This document shows, piece by piece, positions 43,867 to 52,623 of a stretch of 64,000 nt of DNA. The translations under genes were made by a program, and so were the position numbers. A model generated the notes under the pieces. The model saw only the letters and a list, made by a program, of their open reading frames with translations. It made no database searches and was not told where the DNA came from. The stretch's first letter is position 1, and the number at the start of each line of letters is the position of its first letter. Source of the stretch: Sedimentibacter hydroxybenzoicus DSM 7310 (lineage in GTDB: Bacteria; Bacillota; Clostridia; Tissierellales; Sedimentibacteraceae); the NCBI RefSeq assembly GCF_013403245.1, contig NZ_JACBNQ010000010.1:1-64000 (forward strand), written 5' to 3'.

Positions 43867-43880
43867 AAACCACGTGGTTT
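43867..43880. promoter_or_regulatory. Palindromic candidate operator for AbiEi
   Basis: AAACCACGTGGTTT is a perfect 14-bp palindrome between promoter and start codon. AbiEi antitoxins are known to autoregulate by binding inverted repeats, so this is a plausible operator. Confidence 0.45.
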
Positions 43881-43895
43881 AGTAGAGGATAACAT

Positions 43896-44495
43896 ATGAC
43901 AAAGATAGATAAAATTAAAGAAACGTTTAAAGAACACGGAAATGTACTTACTACTGCTGAATTGACTTCTTATAAAATATATTATGCGGATATCCAAAGG
44001 CTATTGAGTGAAGGATTTATTGAGAAAGTAAAACGTGGATATTATCATTGGATTGATGAATCTAACAGCAGTGAGGTTGTTATTATTAACAGCCTGTTTC
44101 CTGATGCAATTCTTTGCATGGACACAGCACTTTTCTATTATGGGTATAGTGACAGAAATCCTGTTGAATGGCATTTTGCCATAGATAAAAATGTTTCTAA
44201 GCAGCGTGTAAAAATCGACTATCCGTTTATAAAGGCATATCGTACAGAGCCTTACCTGCTGCATATAGGTGAAAGTACAGGGACCATAGACGAAACACCT
44301 GTGCGTATTTATGACAAGGACCGTACCATCTGTGACTGCCTGAAAAATATGAATCGTATGGATAAAGAAGTGTTCAATAAAGCAATTCAGGGCTATGTTA
44401 AAGACACAAAAAAGAATATTCCTAACCTGATGCAGTATGCAAAGGAACTTCGGGTTCAAAGAAAAGTGAAAGATTTGATTGGAGTGTGGTTGTAA
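43896..44495 (+). CDS. AbiEi-family antitoxin (type IV toxin-antitoxin)
   Basis: 199 residues. N-terminal winged-helix region (VLTTAELTSYKIYYADIQRL, then EKVKRGYYHW) typical of the AbiEi antitoxin_4 domain, followed by an AbiEi C-terminal part (MDTALFYYGYSD, TVCDCLKN-like RTICDCLKNM). Acts as transcription repressor and neutralises AbiEii. GAGGATAA precedes the ATG. Its start overlaps the toxin gene end (TAATG). The toxin partner is broken. Confidence 0.85.
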   Translation: MTKIDKIKETFKEHGNVLTTAELTSYKIYYADIQRLLSEGFIEKVKRGYYHWIDESNSSEVVIINSLFPDAILCMDTALFYYGYSDRNPVEWHFAIDKNVSKQRVKIDYPFIKAYRTEPYLLHIGESTGTIDETPVRIYDKDRTICDCLKNMNRMDKEVFNKAIQGYVKDTKKNIPNLMQYAKELRVQRKVKDLIGVWL

Positions 44496-45099
44496 TGGTT
44501 GATATTGCAGCATCTGTTCTTGCCAAACTTAAAAACAAAGCAAAAGCTTCCAATATTAGTTATCAGCAGTGCTTGCAGCTTTTTATGCAGGAGGAATTTC
44601 TGCGTAAGCTGTCAAAGTCACAGTATACTAATAGTTTTATTCTTAAAGGGGGACTGTTCATTTATACTCTTACTAATTTTGAAAGCCGTGCAACGATTGA
44701 TGTGGATTTCCTACTTAGGCATCAAACTAATTCGATGCAATTCTTCAGCGTTATGAGTTGACGGGACGTATGAAAGATTTTTATGATATTTACTATCTGT
44801 CTATGACATTTGATTTTGATGGAACAACATTGCAGACGGCAATATTTGAAACATTGCAAAATCGAGGTACACCATACGAAAAAAGTAGCTTTCAGCGTGT
44901 AGTCGATCTTGCAAATGATCCTGATATGCAAATTAAATGGAGATTTTTTTTGAAGAACATAAAAAATGATTCGTTAAACTTTAATGTTGTTATACAGAAA
45001 ATACAAATATTTCTTGAACCGGTGTATAATGCAATTATAAATGAAAGCGAGTGGCAGCAAAAATGGGACAGCAATGTAGAAAAGTGGAAAGAACAATGA
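44495..45099 (+). pseudogene. AbiEii-family nucleotidyltransferase toxin, internally deleted and frameshifted
   Basis: The 5' part (44495-44761) encodes the start of an AbiEii protein including LKGGLFIYTLT and RATIDVDFLLR (GG and DxD of the nucleotidyltransferase). It shifts frame near 44730. The 3' part resumes in another frame with ILQRYELTGRMKDFYDIYYLS and runs to 45099. Intact AbiEii proteins are about 270-300 residues; here roughly 130 central residues are missing. The toxin is thus very probably inactive. Confidence 0.75.
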
Positions 45100-45111
45100 T
45101 GAGAACTATAG

Positions 45112-45210
45112 TTGATAATTCTTGATTTAATATTACCACCTTATGATTCAATAATTAAAGAGGATGAATTTTTTAATAAATGGAGTTATAAGGACAGAAA
45201 ATATATTTAA
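45112..45210 (+). pseudogene. C-terminal gene remnant
   Basis: An open stretch starting after TAG encodes LDLILPPYDSIIKEDEFF and continues to KYI before TAA at 45208. It has no ribosome site and only a TTG as possible start. It looks like the tail of a deleted gene; family not recognised. Confidence 0.25.
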
Positions 45211-45270
45211 AGGTAAGCAAATTAATTATGGTATTTAGTAAATGCTTTTCAAGCTAAAATATTAGATATG

Positions 45271-45298
45271 GACCACTTGCATTTGAGTGCAAATGGTC
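45271..45298 (+). terminator. Hairpin behind the abiE remnant
   Basis: GACCACTTGCA / TGCAAATGGTC with one mismatch and a 6-nt loop, followed by T/C-rich sequence. After it, ribosome site TGGAGGA and a 14-codon ORF (MNSRQKTVEYISFK, 45325-45369) may be another truncated gene start. Confidence 0.5.
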
Positions 45299-45406
45299 TT
45301 CTCCCATTTTTGGAGGATAATATAATGAATTCACGACAAAAAACAGTTGAATATATATCTTTCAAATAATATAATAAATGACTATAAAGTAAGGGTGCAG
45401 TGAGAA

Positions 45407-46378
45407 ATGGAAAAATTAAAGAAGATTATGTTAAATAAAAAAATAATGTCGGTGTCTGTTTCAATTTTAATAATAATATTGATAATAAGCAGCATGTATG
45501 TAAATTCATTGTTAAACAAAATCAATCGCCACGAAAAACCGCCTGCTGTAAATTCAGAAGACAATGGTATAATAGCAAGCAGACACGGTGAACCGCGAGT
45601 TGATATCGATGATATATTTACCGAAGACGACAAAGAAATAATCAATATCCTTTTAATAGGTAAGGACATAAGCTCAGAGGAAGAAAACTCTCGGTCTGAT
45701 TCAATGATTATTGCTACAGTTAACAAAAAAAGTAATTCCATAAAACTAACATCACTTATGAGAGACATGTATGTGGAAATTCCCGGCTACATTGACAACA
45801 GAATCAATGCCGCCTATGCCTTCGGCGGAATGGACCTCCTGACTGCAACCGTAGCACAAAACTTCCATGTAGGAATTGACGGATGTGTAGAAGTAGACTT
45901 TTCCGGCTTTGAGAAAATAATAGATAAAATAGGCGGAGTAGATATAGACTTAAACGTAGACGAAGCATATTATCTGAGCAGCATAAGCGGTGTAAATTTC
46001 AAGACAGGAACAAACAATCTGACGGGAGAAACCGCTTTAAAACATGTCAGAATCAGATATGTAGGACATGATGATTACGAACGCACAGAGCGTCAAAGAA
46101 AAGTGCTTGTAGCAGTATTTAACAAGCTGAAGAATTCAAATATAAAAACCTTATTGGATATTACAGACGATATTTTACCTCTTGTAACAACCAATTTGTC
46201 AAGCACGCAAATATTAGGACTCACATCAAATATTATACTCATGGGTGTTTCAGATATAGAAACATACCGCATACCGGCAGACGGTGCATTCACCCCTGAC
46301 ACAATTCGTGATATGTCGGTACTTGTTCCCGATTTACCCAAAAACAGGGAATTGTTGAAGGAGTATATAGGTTATTAA
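45407..46378 (+). CDS. LytR-CpsA-Psr (LCP) family glycopolymer ligase
   Basis: 323 residues. One N-terminal TM helix (about 10-30), then the extracellular LCP domain with NILLIGKD, the Arg/Asp lipid-phosphate-binding string SRSDSMIIATVN, LTSLMRDMYVEIPG, INAAYAFGG and RIRYVGHDDYERTERQR. LCP enzymes transfer undecaprenyl-linked glycopolymers to peptidoglycan. Its place before the polysaccharide locus suggests it attaches that polymer. The 3' end adjoins a repeat copy. Confidence 0.92.
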   Translation: MEKLKKIMLNKKIMSVSVSILIIILIISSMYVNSLLNKINRHEKPPAVNSEDNGIIASRHGEPRVDIDDIFTEDDKEIINILLIGKDISSEEENSRSDSMIIATVNKKSNSIKLTSLMRDMYVEIPGYIDNRINAAYAFGGMDLLTATVAQNFHVGIDGCVEVDFSGFEKIIDKIGGVDIDLNVDEAYYLSSISGVNFKTGTNNLTGETALKHVRIRYVGHDDYERTERQRKVLVAVFNKLKNSNIKTLLDITDDILPLVTTNLSSTQILGLTSNIILMGVSDIETYRIPADGAFTPDTIRDMSVLVPDLPKNRELLKEYIGY

Positions 46379-46428
46379 GTCATACCGAGTGCCTTGTCAT
46401 CCTGAGCGTAGCGAAGGATCTCATCTTT
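46376..46428. repeat. Palindromic repeat half units
   Basis: AAGTCATACCGAGTGCC, then TTGTCATCCTGAGCGTAGC with GAAGGATCTCATC, directly behind the LCP stop codon. Confidence 0.7.
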
Positions 46429-46444
46429 ATTAATAGAAGAGACC

Positions 46445-46473
46445 TTGTACACAAAATGAAATTATGGTAAAAT
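46445..46473 (+). promoter_or_regulatory. Candidate promoter of the small exporter gene
   Basis: TTGTAC (46445-46450), 17-bp spacer ending in TGG, TAAAAT (46468-46473). Confidence 0.5.
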
Positions 46474-46509
46474 GCAATTGAAGACCTGCAATGAAGAACG
46501 GAGACATAA

Positions 46510-46971
46510 ATGCTTATACTAAACGAATTTAAAGTATTACTTACCGCAGCACTTCCCATAGTGGAGGTAAAGGGAGCAATTCCGGTAGGGATAGCCTTGG
46601 GTATGTCACCAATCCATGCTACCATACTTGCTTTTTTGGGAAGCATCCTGCCGGTACCTATAATTTTATTTACAATAAGACCCATTTTCAATTATTTAAA
46701 GGAAACAGTTACCTTCAAAAAAATCATCCATAAGCTCATTCACAGATCCTTGAACAAAAGCGGCAATGTCAAGAAGTACGGATACTGGGGACTGTTTATT
46801 TTTGTTGCAATCCCACTGCCGGGCACCGGAGTATGGACCGGAAGCCTCATTGCCTCACTCCTTGATTTGAGATTTAAGTATGCCTTTCCCACAATTGTAA
46901 TCGGAAATCTCGTTGCCTCCATATTCATAATGACTTTAAGCTTTGGAGCTGTAAGCATATTTGGAGGGTAA
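46510..46971 (+). CDS. Small multidrug-export-type membrane protein (COG2426)
   Basis: 153 residues with four hydrophobic helices. The N-terminal motif LPIVEVKGAIPVGIALGMSP and central IFVAIPLPGTGVWTGSLIASLL are hallmarks of the sm_multidrug_ex family (DedA-like re-entrant motif with GxPGxG-type loop). Transport substrate unproven. GGAG precedes the ATG. Confidence 0.85.
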   Translation: MLILNEFKVLLTAALPIVEVKGAIPVGIALGMSPIHATILAFLGSILPVPIILFTIRPIFNYLKETVTFKKIIHKLIHRSLNKSGNVKKYGYWGLFIFVAIPLPGTGVWTGSLIASLLDLRFKYAFPTIVIGNLVASIFIMTLSFGAVSIFGG

Positions 46972-46988
46972 CTCATATAACAGCCCTA

Positions 46989-47142
46989 TTATGTCATTCT
47001 GAACCGAAGGTGAAGAATCTCATCTCTTGATCCTGTCACCATGAGCGATAGCGAAGGATCTCCTCTTTTGTGTCATTAAGAGCGATAGCGAAGGATCTTA
47101 GGTTTTGTCATTCAGAGCGATAGCGAAGAATCTCAGCCCCTA
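46989..47142. repeat. Four tandem half units of the palindromic repeat
   Basis: Four same-orientation units: TGTCATTCTGAACCGAAGG, CTGTCACCATGAGCGATAGC, TGTCATTAAGAGCGATAGC and TGTCATTCAGAGCGATAGC, each followed by GAA(G/G)GATCT or GAAGAATCTC. The units are direct, not palindromic, unlike most other copies. Confidence 0.75.
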
Positions 47143-47173
47143 TATATACTTTCACATATACTATAAATAACCA

Positions 47174-47202
47174 TTGCGCCACAATCCATATAGTGTTACA
47201 AT
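47174..47202 (+). promoter_or_regulatory. Candidate promoter of the polysaccharide locus
   Basis: TTGCGC (47174-47179), 17-bp spacer, TACAAT (47197-47202). The predicted start near 47209 excludes translation from the upstream ATG at 47193. Confidence 0.4.
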
Positions 47203-47240
47203 ATTATACGACAAATAAAGACCATATGCGGGGTAATACT

Positions 47241-49082
47241 GTGAAATTTAAAAATGATAACAAAAATAAGCAAAAGAATACAATTACTATAGATTACGAA
47301 AACAAAAAATTATCGGTTTTTTATTTTCTACCACTATTACTAATAGCAGGCTTTGTACCTTTAATAGTATATGCAAAATATGTTGACCTTACAGGTACAA
47401 CTCAATCATTATATTGGACAGGTCAGCAACAGTACCTGGATTTCTTCAGCTATTGGAAATCATGGTGGGTAGTCGCACTGACAGCAGTTGCACTAGTATT
47501 TTATATTATCTTATATGTGCAAAAAAAACTGCCCCTTAAGAACTTAAAACAGTACTATATACCTCTCGGTATCTATGCACTATTCGTTATAATATCAACC
47601 ATGTTTGCAATAGACAAGCCAACAGCTCTATGGGGGTTTGTGGATATGTACCAGGGTATGTTTGTGTTGTTAAGCTATGTTACCATCACATTTCTGACAA
47701 TCAACTTTGTTAACAACAAAAGAGATGTAAATCTCTTTGTAAATGCCTTCTTATTCCTTATGATAGTAGAAGGAATCATAGGGGTAGGACAATATTTTGG
47801 TTTTGATTTTTTCCAGACAAGCATTGGTAAATCCTTAATCATACCGGGTAACTTAGTTGTAGAGGACCTATCATTTTCCTTCGGACCGAAAACTATATAC
47901 GGTACATTGTTTAATACGAATTTTGTCGGCAGCTTCGCTACATTGATGTTGCCGCTATCAGTTGCATTCCTATTAGGAGCAAATACTAAAAAGCAGAGAA
48001 TAATTACAGGAATAGCTGTAGTATTGATGATATTTATATGGATTGGATGTAATTCAAGGGCTGGATATCTGGGAGTAGCGGTATCAGTTCCGTTTACTTT
48101 GTGGCTATTTAGGAAGGTTATAAGGAAATATTGGATTGGATCTGCAGTATTATTAATGTCCTTTATGTTGGTTTTATTTGGATTAAATAAAGCTTCGGGT
48201 GGTAGGATATTTGATAGGTTGGAAGTATTTAATATTAAAAAGCAAATAGAAATAATTAAAGAAAATAATGATAATGTATTAAAATTTGAAGAGATATATT
48301 TAAATAAAGATAAATTTTCCATAAAAACAAATAGAGAAACACTAAATTTAAGAGTGAATGAGAATAAAATATTTTTTCTAGATGAAGACTTTAACGAATT
48401 GGAAATCCAAAACAATGGAAATAAACTTACCATTAAAGATCGTAAGTATAAAGATTATAGGATAACAATCCCCAATAATTATCCAGGAGTATCTATTTCA
48501 AGAGCAACATATTGGAATTGGACATCTGTTAATTTTTATATATCTGATGGAGTAATAAAGATATTAGGTTCTGGCAGTAGAATCATAGACCCTATAATAG
48601 CTGAGACTTTTACACCATTAGATGGATTAGAAAGAATAGGATCTAACAGGGGGTATATTTGGGGACGAACTATAATTTTACTAAATAAATATATTATAAA
48701 AGGTTCGGGACCTGATAACTTTCCTATGGCATTTCCCCAAGACGATATAGTAGCTAAAATAAATACATTTAACGATCCAGTCATAGTAGTAGATAAACCT
48801 CATAACTTATTTCTTCAAATTGCAACTAATACAGGGATACTATCCCTTATACCATTATTAGCAATATGGATCATGTATATTATTAGCAGCCTAAAGTTAT
48901 ATAGTAAAATAACCTTTGATTCATTAGATAAATTCATAGGAGCATCCTGCGTAGTAAGCATTATAGGATACTTAGTAGCAGGAATATTTAATGATAGTAT
49001 AATTAGTGTTGCTCCAATGTTTTGGATTATACTGGGATTAGGCATGAGTATTAACATAAGGTTGAAGAATAATATATCCTAA
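47241..49082 (+). CDS. O-antigen ligase/polymerase-like membrane protein
   Basis: 613 residues from GTG 47241 (GGGGTAAT upstream); ATG 47226 is an alternative. Ten or more hydrophobic helices with the Wzy/WaaL signature CNSRAGYLGVAV. A hydrophilic extracellular insert of about 150 residues lies at roughly 330-480. A second long periplasmic segment contains KGSGPDNFPMAFP and VDKPHNLFLQIATNTG. Predicted to polymerise or ligate a lipid-linked glycan at the outer membrane face. First gene of the locus. Confidence 0.85.
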   Translation: MKFKNDNKNKQKNTITIDYENKKLSVFYFLPLLLIAGFVPLIVYAKYVDLTGTTQSLYWTGQQQYLDFFSYWKSWWVVALTAVALVFYIILYVQKKLPLKNLKQYYIPLGIYALFVIISTMFAIDKPTALWGFVDMYQGMFVLLSYVTITFLTINFVNNKRDVNLFVNAFLFLMIVEGIIGVGQYFGFDFFQTSIGKSLIIPGNLVVEDLSFSFGPKTIYGTLFNTNFVGSFATLMLPLSVAFLLGANTKKQRIITGIAVVLMIFIWIGCNSRAGYLGVAVSVPFTLWLFRKVIRKYWIGSAVLLMSFMLVLFGLNKASGGRIFDRLEVFNIKKQIEIIKENNDNVLKFEEIYLNKDKFSIKTNRETLNLRVNENKIFFLDEDFNELEIQNNGNKLTIKDRKYKDYRITIPNNYPGVSISRATYWNWTSVNFYISDGVIKILGSGSRIIDPIIAETFTPLDGLERIGSNRGYIWGRTIILLNKYIIKGSGPDNFPMAFPQDDIVAKINTFNDPVIVVDKPHNLFLQIATNTGILSLIPLLAIWIMYIISSLKLYSKITFDSLDKFIGASCVVSIIGYLVAGIFNDSIISVAPMFWIILGLGMSINIRLKNNIS

Positions 49083-49101
49083 TTTTATTAAGAGGAGAAT
49101 A

Positions 49102-50991
49102 ATGTCAAATTTATACAATAATATATATAAATTATTAAATAAATATCGTAAATATGTATTAATACTTATAGATACATTCATTGTTATAATCTCATACTTG
49201 TCACCACATATCATAAGTGGTGTTCACCCTACTAAAATAGATTGGTTTGAGAATACATGGTACATCTATACATTAATATACATGGTAACATTTGTTGTTA
49301 TGGGCGTTTATAAAAATATATGGCGATATGCAGGAATACAGGACATATATAAATGTCTAAAAGCTTCCGTTATAGCTAATTTAATATTTTTAATATTCAC
49401 GAAGTCTTCTAATATATTTGTCAGATACTATGTTTACTTGGTATCATTTATAGTCACAAGCTTTGGAACAATGGCTATAAGAGTTATTTACAGAGCTGTT
49501 CTTATTGTAGGTGAAAAGGGATCAAAAAAATTATCTCATTACACAAATATTATGATAGTAGGAGCAGGACAGGCTACGGTGTCTATATTGAGTGAAATAA
49601 GCAGGAACAATCCTAATAATTACATGGTTAGATGTATAGTTGATGATGATAAAACAAAGATAGGCAGGAATATAAGTTCTGTGCCTGTTGTTTCTTCAAC
49701 AGAAGAAATTCCTACAATGGTAAAAAAATATGATATAGAGGAAATAATACTATCCATACCTTCTATAGATAAAGAAAACAAGAAACGAGTACTTGACATT
49801 TGTGCAAATACTAAATGTAAATTAAAAATTCTGCCAGAGGTATACAGTCTACTGACGAATGATAATGAAATAATGAACAAAATAAGAGAGGTTCAGGTAG
49901 AGGATCTATTAGGCAGAGATCCAATTGCTTTGGATTGCTCAATGACTAAAGAATATATTCAGGAAAAAACCGTCCTTGTAACAGGTGGAGGGGGTTCCAT
50001 CGGTTCAGAATTGTGTAGGCAGATTGCTTCATATTCACCAGAAAAATTAATAATTTTGGATATATATGAAAACAATGCATATAGCATTCAACAAGAATTG
50101 TTAAGAACATACGGTGGTGACTTGACTATGGAGGTTGAGATTGCTTCCGTAAGAGATAAGAATAAATTGAATAAATTATTTGAATCAAAAAATATAGATA
50201 TCGTATTTCATGCGGCGGCTCATAAGCATGTGCCCCTCATGGAAAAAAATCCTGAGGAAGCAATAAAGAATAACGTAATAGGAACATACAATTTAGTGCA
50301 AGTAGCTCATGAGTATAAAATAGAAAAATTTGTGCTCATTTCAACAGACAAGGCAGTTAATCCTACAAATATTATGGGTGCAACAAAAAGAATTGCGGAA
50401 ATGATAATTCAGTCTTATAACAAACATAGTAAAACAGAATTTGTAGCAGTTCGATTTGGAAATGTATTAGGCAGTAATGGTTCTGTCATCCCCCTGTTTA
50501 AAGAGCAGATTAAAGCAGGCGGCCCTGTAACAATAACACATGAAGAAATAACCAGATATTTCATGACTATACCAGAAGCAGTGCAGTTGGTTCTTCGAGC
50601 CTCTTCGATGGCTGAGGGCGGTGAAATATTTGTATTGGACATGGGTCAGCCAGTTAAAATTAAAGAACTTGCCTATAATTTAATCAGACTGTCAGGACTG
50701 GAGCCGGAAGTTGATATAAATATCCAATATACAGGGTTAAGACCTGGAGAGAAACTTTATGAAGAACTGCTTATAAGCCAAGACAAAAATCAGATTAAAA
50801 CAAATATAGATAAGGTATTTATAGAAAGACCAACAGAATTTGATGAACAGGAACTGTTTGAACTGATAGTACAATTGGAAAAAGCAGCTTATGATTTGGA
50901 TATAGAAACAATAATACTTTTAATTGAAAGATTGGTCCCAACGTACAAGAGAACAAAGAATGACAAAACAACGAAAATCAGTTGTGCTTAA
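49102..50991 (+). CDS. Membrane nucleotide-sugar 4,6-dehydratase (CapD/PglF/EpsC type)
   Basis: 629 residues. Four N-terminal TM helices (to about 120), a CoA-binding-like Rossmann domain (MIVGAGQATVSILSEI), then an extended SDR domain with VLVTGGGGSIGSELCRQI, HAAAHKHVPLMEKNPEEA, the active-site region STDKAVNPTNIMGATKR and a C-terminal GLRPGEKLYEEL. Converts UDP-GlcNAc to the 4-keto-6-deoxy sugar. The product could feed the ketoreductase at 51760. AGAGGAG precedes the ATG. Confidence 0.92.
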   Translation: MSNLYNNIYKLLNKYRKYVLILIDTFIVIISYLSPHIISGVHPTKIDWFENTWYIYTLIYMVTFVVMGVYKNIWRYAGIQDIYKCLKASVIANLIFLIFTKSSNIFVRYYVYLVSFIVTSFGTMAIRVIYRAVLIVGEKGSKKLSHYTNIMIVGAGQATVSILSEISRNNPNNYMVRCIVDDDKTKIGRNISSVPVVSSTEEIPTMVKKYDIEEIILSIPSIDKENKKRVLDICANTKCKLKILPEVYSLLTNDNEIMNKIREVQVEDLLGRDPIALDCSMTKEYIQEKTVLVTGGGGSIGSELCRQIASYSPEKLIILDIYENNAYSIQQELLRTYGGDLTMEVEIASVRDKNKLNKLFESKNIDIVFHAAAHKHVPLMEKNPEEAIKNNVIGTYNLVQVAHEYKIEKFVLISTDKAVNPTNIMGATKRIAEMIIQSYNKHSKTEFVAVRFGNVLGSNGSVIPLFKEQIKAGGPVTITHEEITRYFMTIPEAVQLVLRASSMAEGGEIFVLDMGQPVKIKELAYNLIRLSGLEPEVDINIQYTGLRPGEKLYEELLISQDKNQIKTNIDKVFIERPTEFDEQELFELIVQLEKAAYDLDIETIILLIERLVPTYKRTKNDKTTKISCA

Positions 50992-51111
50992 TGTAATTTG
51001 CCATGAATAAACGCACAGTATTTTTTATGTTATTTCGAATATTGGTTAGGAATCTTGCAAATTTTTTATGTTTCTAGGTGTTACAAAAGCTATCATAGTA
51101 AGGTGGTAAAA

Positions 51112-51729
51112 ATGTATAAATATATAAAAAGAATAATTGATATTATCTTATCGTTATCAGGGCTTATCATATTATCACCTGTTTTTTTAATAATAATTAT
51201 TGCCATTAAACTTGACTCTAAAGGACCAATTTTCTTTAAACAAAAGAGAGTCGGGATTCATAAGAGTCATTTTCACATATTAAAGTTTAGAACCATGTGC
51301 ATTGATACCCCGAAAGATATCCCGACGCATCTTTTAGAAAATCCGGATCAATGGATTACGAGTGTAGGTAAATTCTTGCGTAGAACTTCTTTAGATGAGC
51401 TGCCACAAATTATCAATATTTTTAAGGGAGAGATGAGTATCGTTGGTCCGAGACCAGCACTATGGAATCAGTATGATCTTATTAAAGAAAGAGATAAATA
51501 TGGTGCCAATGATGTGCCTGTAGGTCTTACGGGATGGGCGCAAATAAATGGTAGAGATGAGCTTGAGATTGATGTAAAGGCAAAGTTAGATGGGGAATAT
51601 GCTAAGAAGATTGGATTAGTTATGGATGTCAAATGTTTCTTTGTGACGATATTTAGTGTACTAAGAGGCGAAGGTGTTGTTGAAGGTGGAATTGGAGCTA
51701 AAGTGAAGAGAACTGATAAAAATTACTAA
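51112..51729 (+). CDS. Undecaprenyl-phosphate sugar phosphotransferase (PglC-like)
   Basis: 205 residues from ATG 51112 (AAGGTGG upstream). One N-terminal membrane helix (about 8-32), then the monotopic PGT core with FFKQKRVGIHKSHFHILKFRTM, LRRTSLDELPQIINI, GEMSIVGPRPAL and GLTGWAQINGRD. Transfers a sugar-1-phosphate, likely a 6-deoxy-HexNAc, to undecaprenyl phosphate and so initiates the repeat unit. Confidence 0.92.
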   Translation: MYKYIKRIIDIILSLSGLIILSPVFLIIIIAIKLDSKGPIFFKQKRVGIHKSHFHILKFRTMCIDTPKDIPTHLLENPDQWITSVGKFLRRTSLDELPQIINIFKGEMSIVGPRPALWNQYDLIKERDKYGANDVPVGLTGWAQINGRDELEIDVKAKLDGEYAKKIGLVMDVKCFFVTIFSVLRGEGVVEGGIGAKVKRTDKNY

Positions 51730-51759
51730 TAATTCCAAGTCTGAGGAGATATAGATAAA

Positions 51760-52623
51760 ATGAAAAACATATTAATAACTGGTAAAGATAGTTATATAGG
51801 TAATTCTCTAGAAAATTGGCTTATGAGAGAGCCTAATAAATATAAAGTAAATACGATTGATATGAAAGATGAAACATGGAAGGAGAAAGATTTCTCTCAG
51901 TATGATGTTGTGTTTCATGTTGCTGGGATAGCGCATGTATCATCTGCTCCGAAGATGGAAGCCCTATATTATAAAGTAAATAGAGATCTTGTAATTGAAA
52001 CTGCTAAAAAGGCTAAAGAAGAAGGCGTTAAACAGTTTGTTTTTATGAGTAGTATAATTGTGTATGGTGATAGTAGAAGCAGTAAAGGAGTTATTGATAA
52101 AAATACAGTTCCAATACCAAGTAACTTTTATGGAAAAAGTAAACTTCAAGCAGAAGAGCATATTAGATTAATTGAAAGTGATAATTTTAAAATAGTTATA
52201 ATTAGACCACCAATGATTTATGGTAAAGGGTCTAAAGGAAATTATACAAGACTTGCAAGATTTGCCAAGAGAATATTAATATTTCCTGATATTAATAATG
52301 AACGCAGCATACTTTATATAGATAATTTATGTGAATTTATTAAGTTAATTATTGATAATGAAGAGAGTGGATTGTATTTCCCACAAAATAAAGAGTATGT
52401 AAATACTAGTGAGATTGTTAAACTGATTGCTGAAGTGCATGGAAAGAAGATAAGATTAACTAAGGTGTTTAATCCAATAGTAAGATTAATGTTTGGAATA
52501 GGAATTGTGGGTAAGGTATTTGGTAATTTGGTTTATGAGCATTCTATGAGCAATTATGCTAAAGCTAGTTACCAAAATATATCATTAAAAGAATCTATTG
52601 AATTAACGGAGCGTTTAGACTGA
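51760..52623 (+). CDS. NAD-dependent epimerase/ketoreductase
   Basis: 287 residues, short extended SDR. Rossmann motif ITGKDSYIGNSLENWL, HVAGIAHVS, SSIIVYGDSR and catalytic YGKSKLQAE (Tyr-Lys). Members beside CapD and a PglC-like transferase often reduce UDP-4-keto-6-deoxy-HexNAc to UDP-QuiNAc or UDP-FucNAc; I infer that role. AGGAGAT precedes the ATG. Its stop overlaps the next start (TGATG). Confidence 0.82.
   Translation: MKNILITGKDSYIGNSLENWLMREPNKYKVNTIDMKDETWKEKDFSQYDVVFHVAGIAHVSSAPKMEALYYKVNRDLVIETAKKAKEEGVKQFVFMSSIIVYGDSRSSKGVIDKNTVPIPSNFYGKSKLQAEEHIRLIESDNFKIVIIRPPMIYGKGSKGNYTRLARFAKRILIFPDINNERSILYIDNLCEFIKLIIDNEESGLYFPQNKEYVNTSEIVKLIAEVHGKKIRLTKVFNPIVRLMFGIGIVGKVFGNLVYEHSMSNYAKASYQNISLKESIELTERLD

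Noticed and set aside
44758-45099. Separate 113-residue protein
   Set aside because: It lacks its own ribosome site, and ELTGRMKDFYDIYYLS is the C-terminal AbiEii motif, so it is the tail of the broken toxin gene.
46989-47142. CRISPR-like array
   Set aside because: Units are about 37 bp, directly adjacent without unique spacers, and belong to the dispersed intergenic repeat family.
47675-48433. 252-codon minus-strand ORF inside the ligase-like gene
   Set aside because: Antisense to a membrane protein with clear motifs; long antisense ORFs arise from the AT-rich codon pattern, and no start signal is present.
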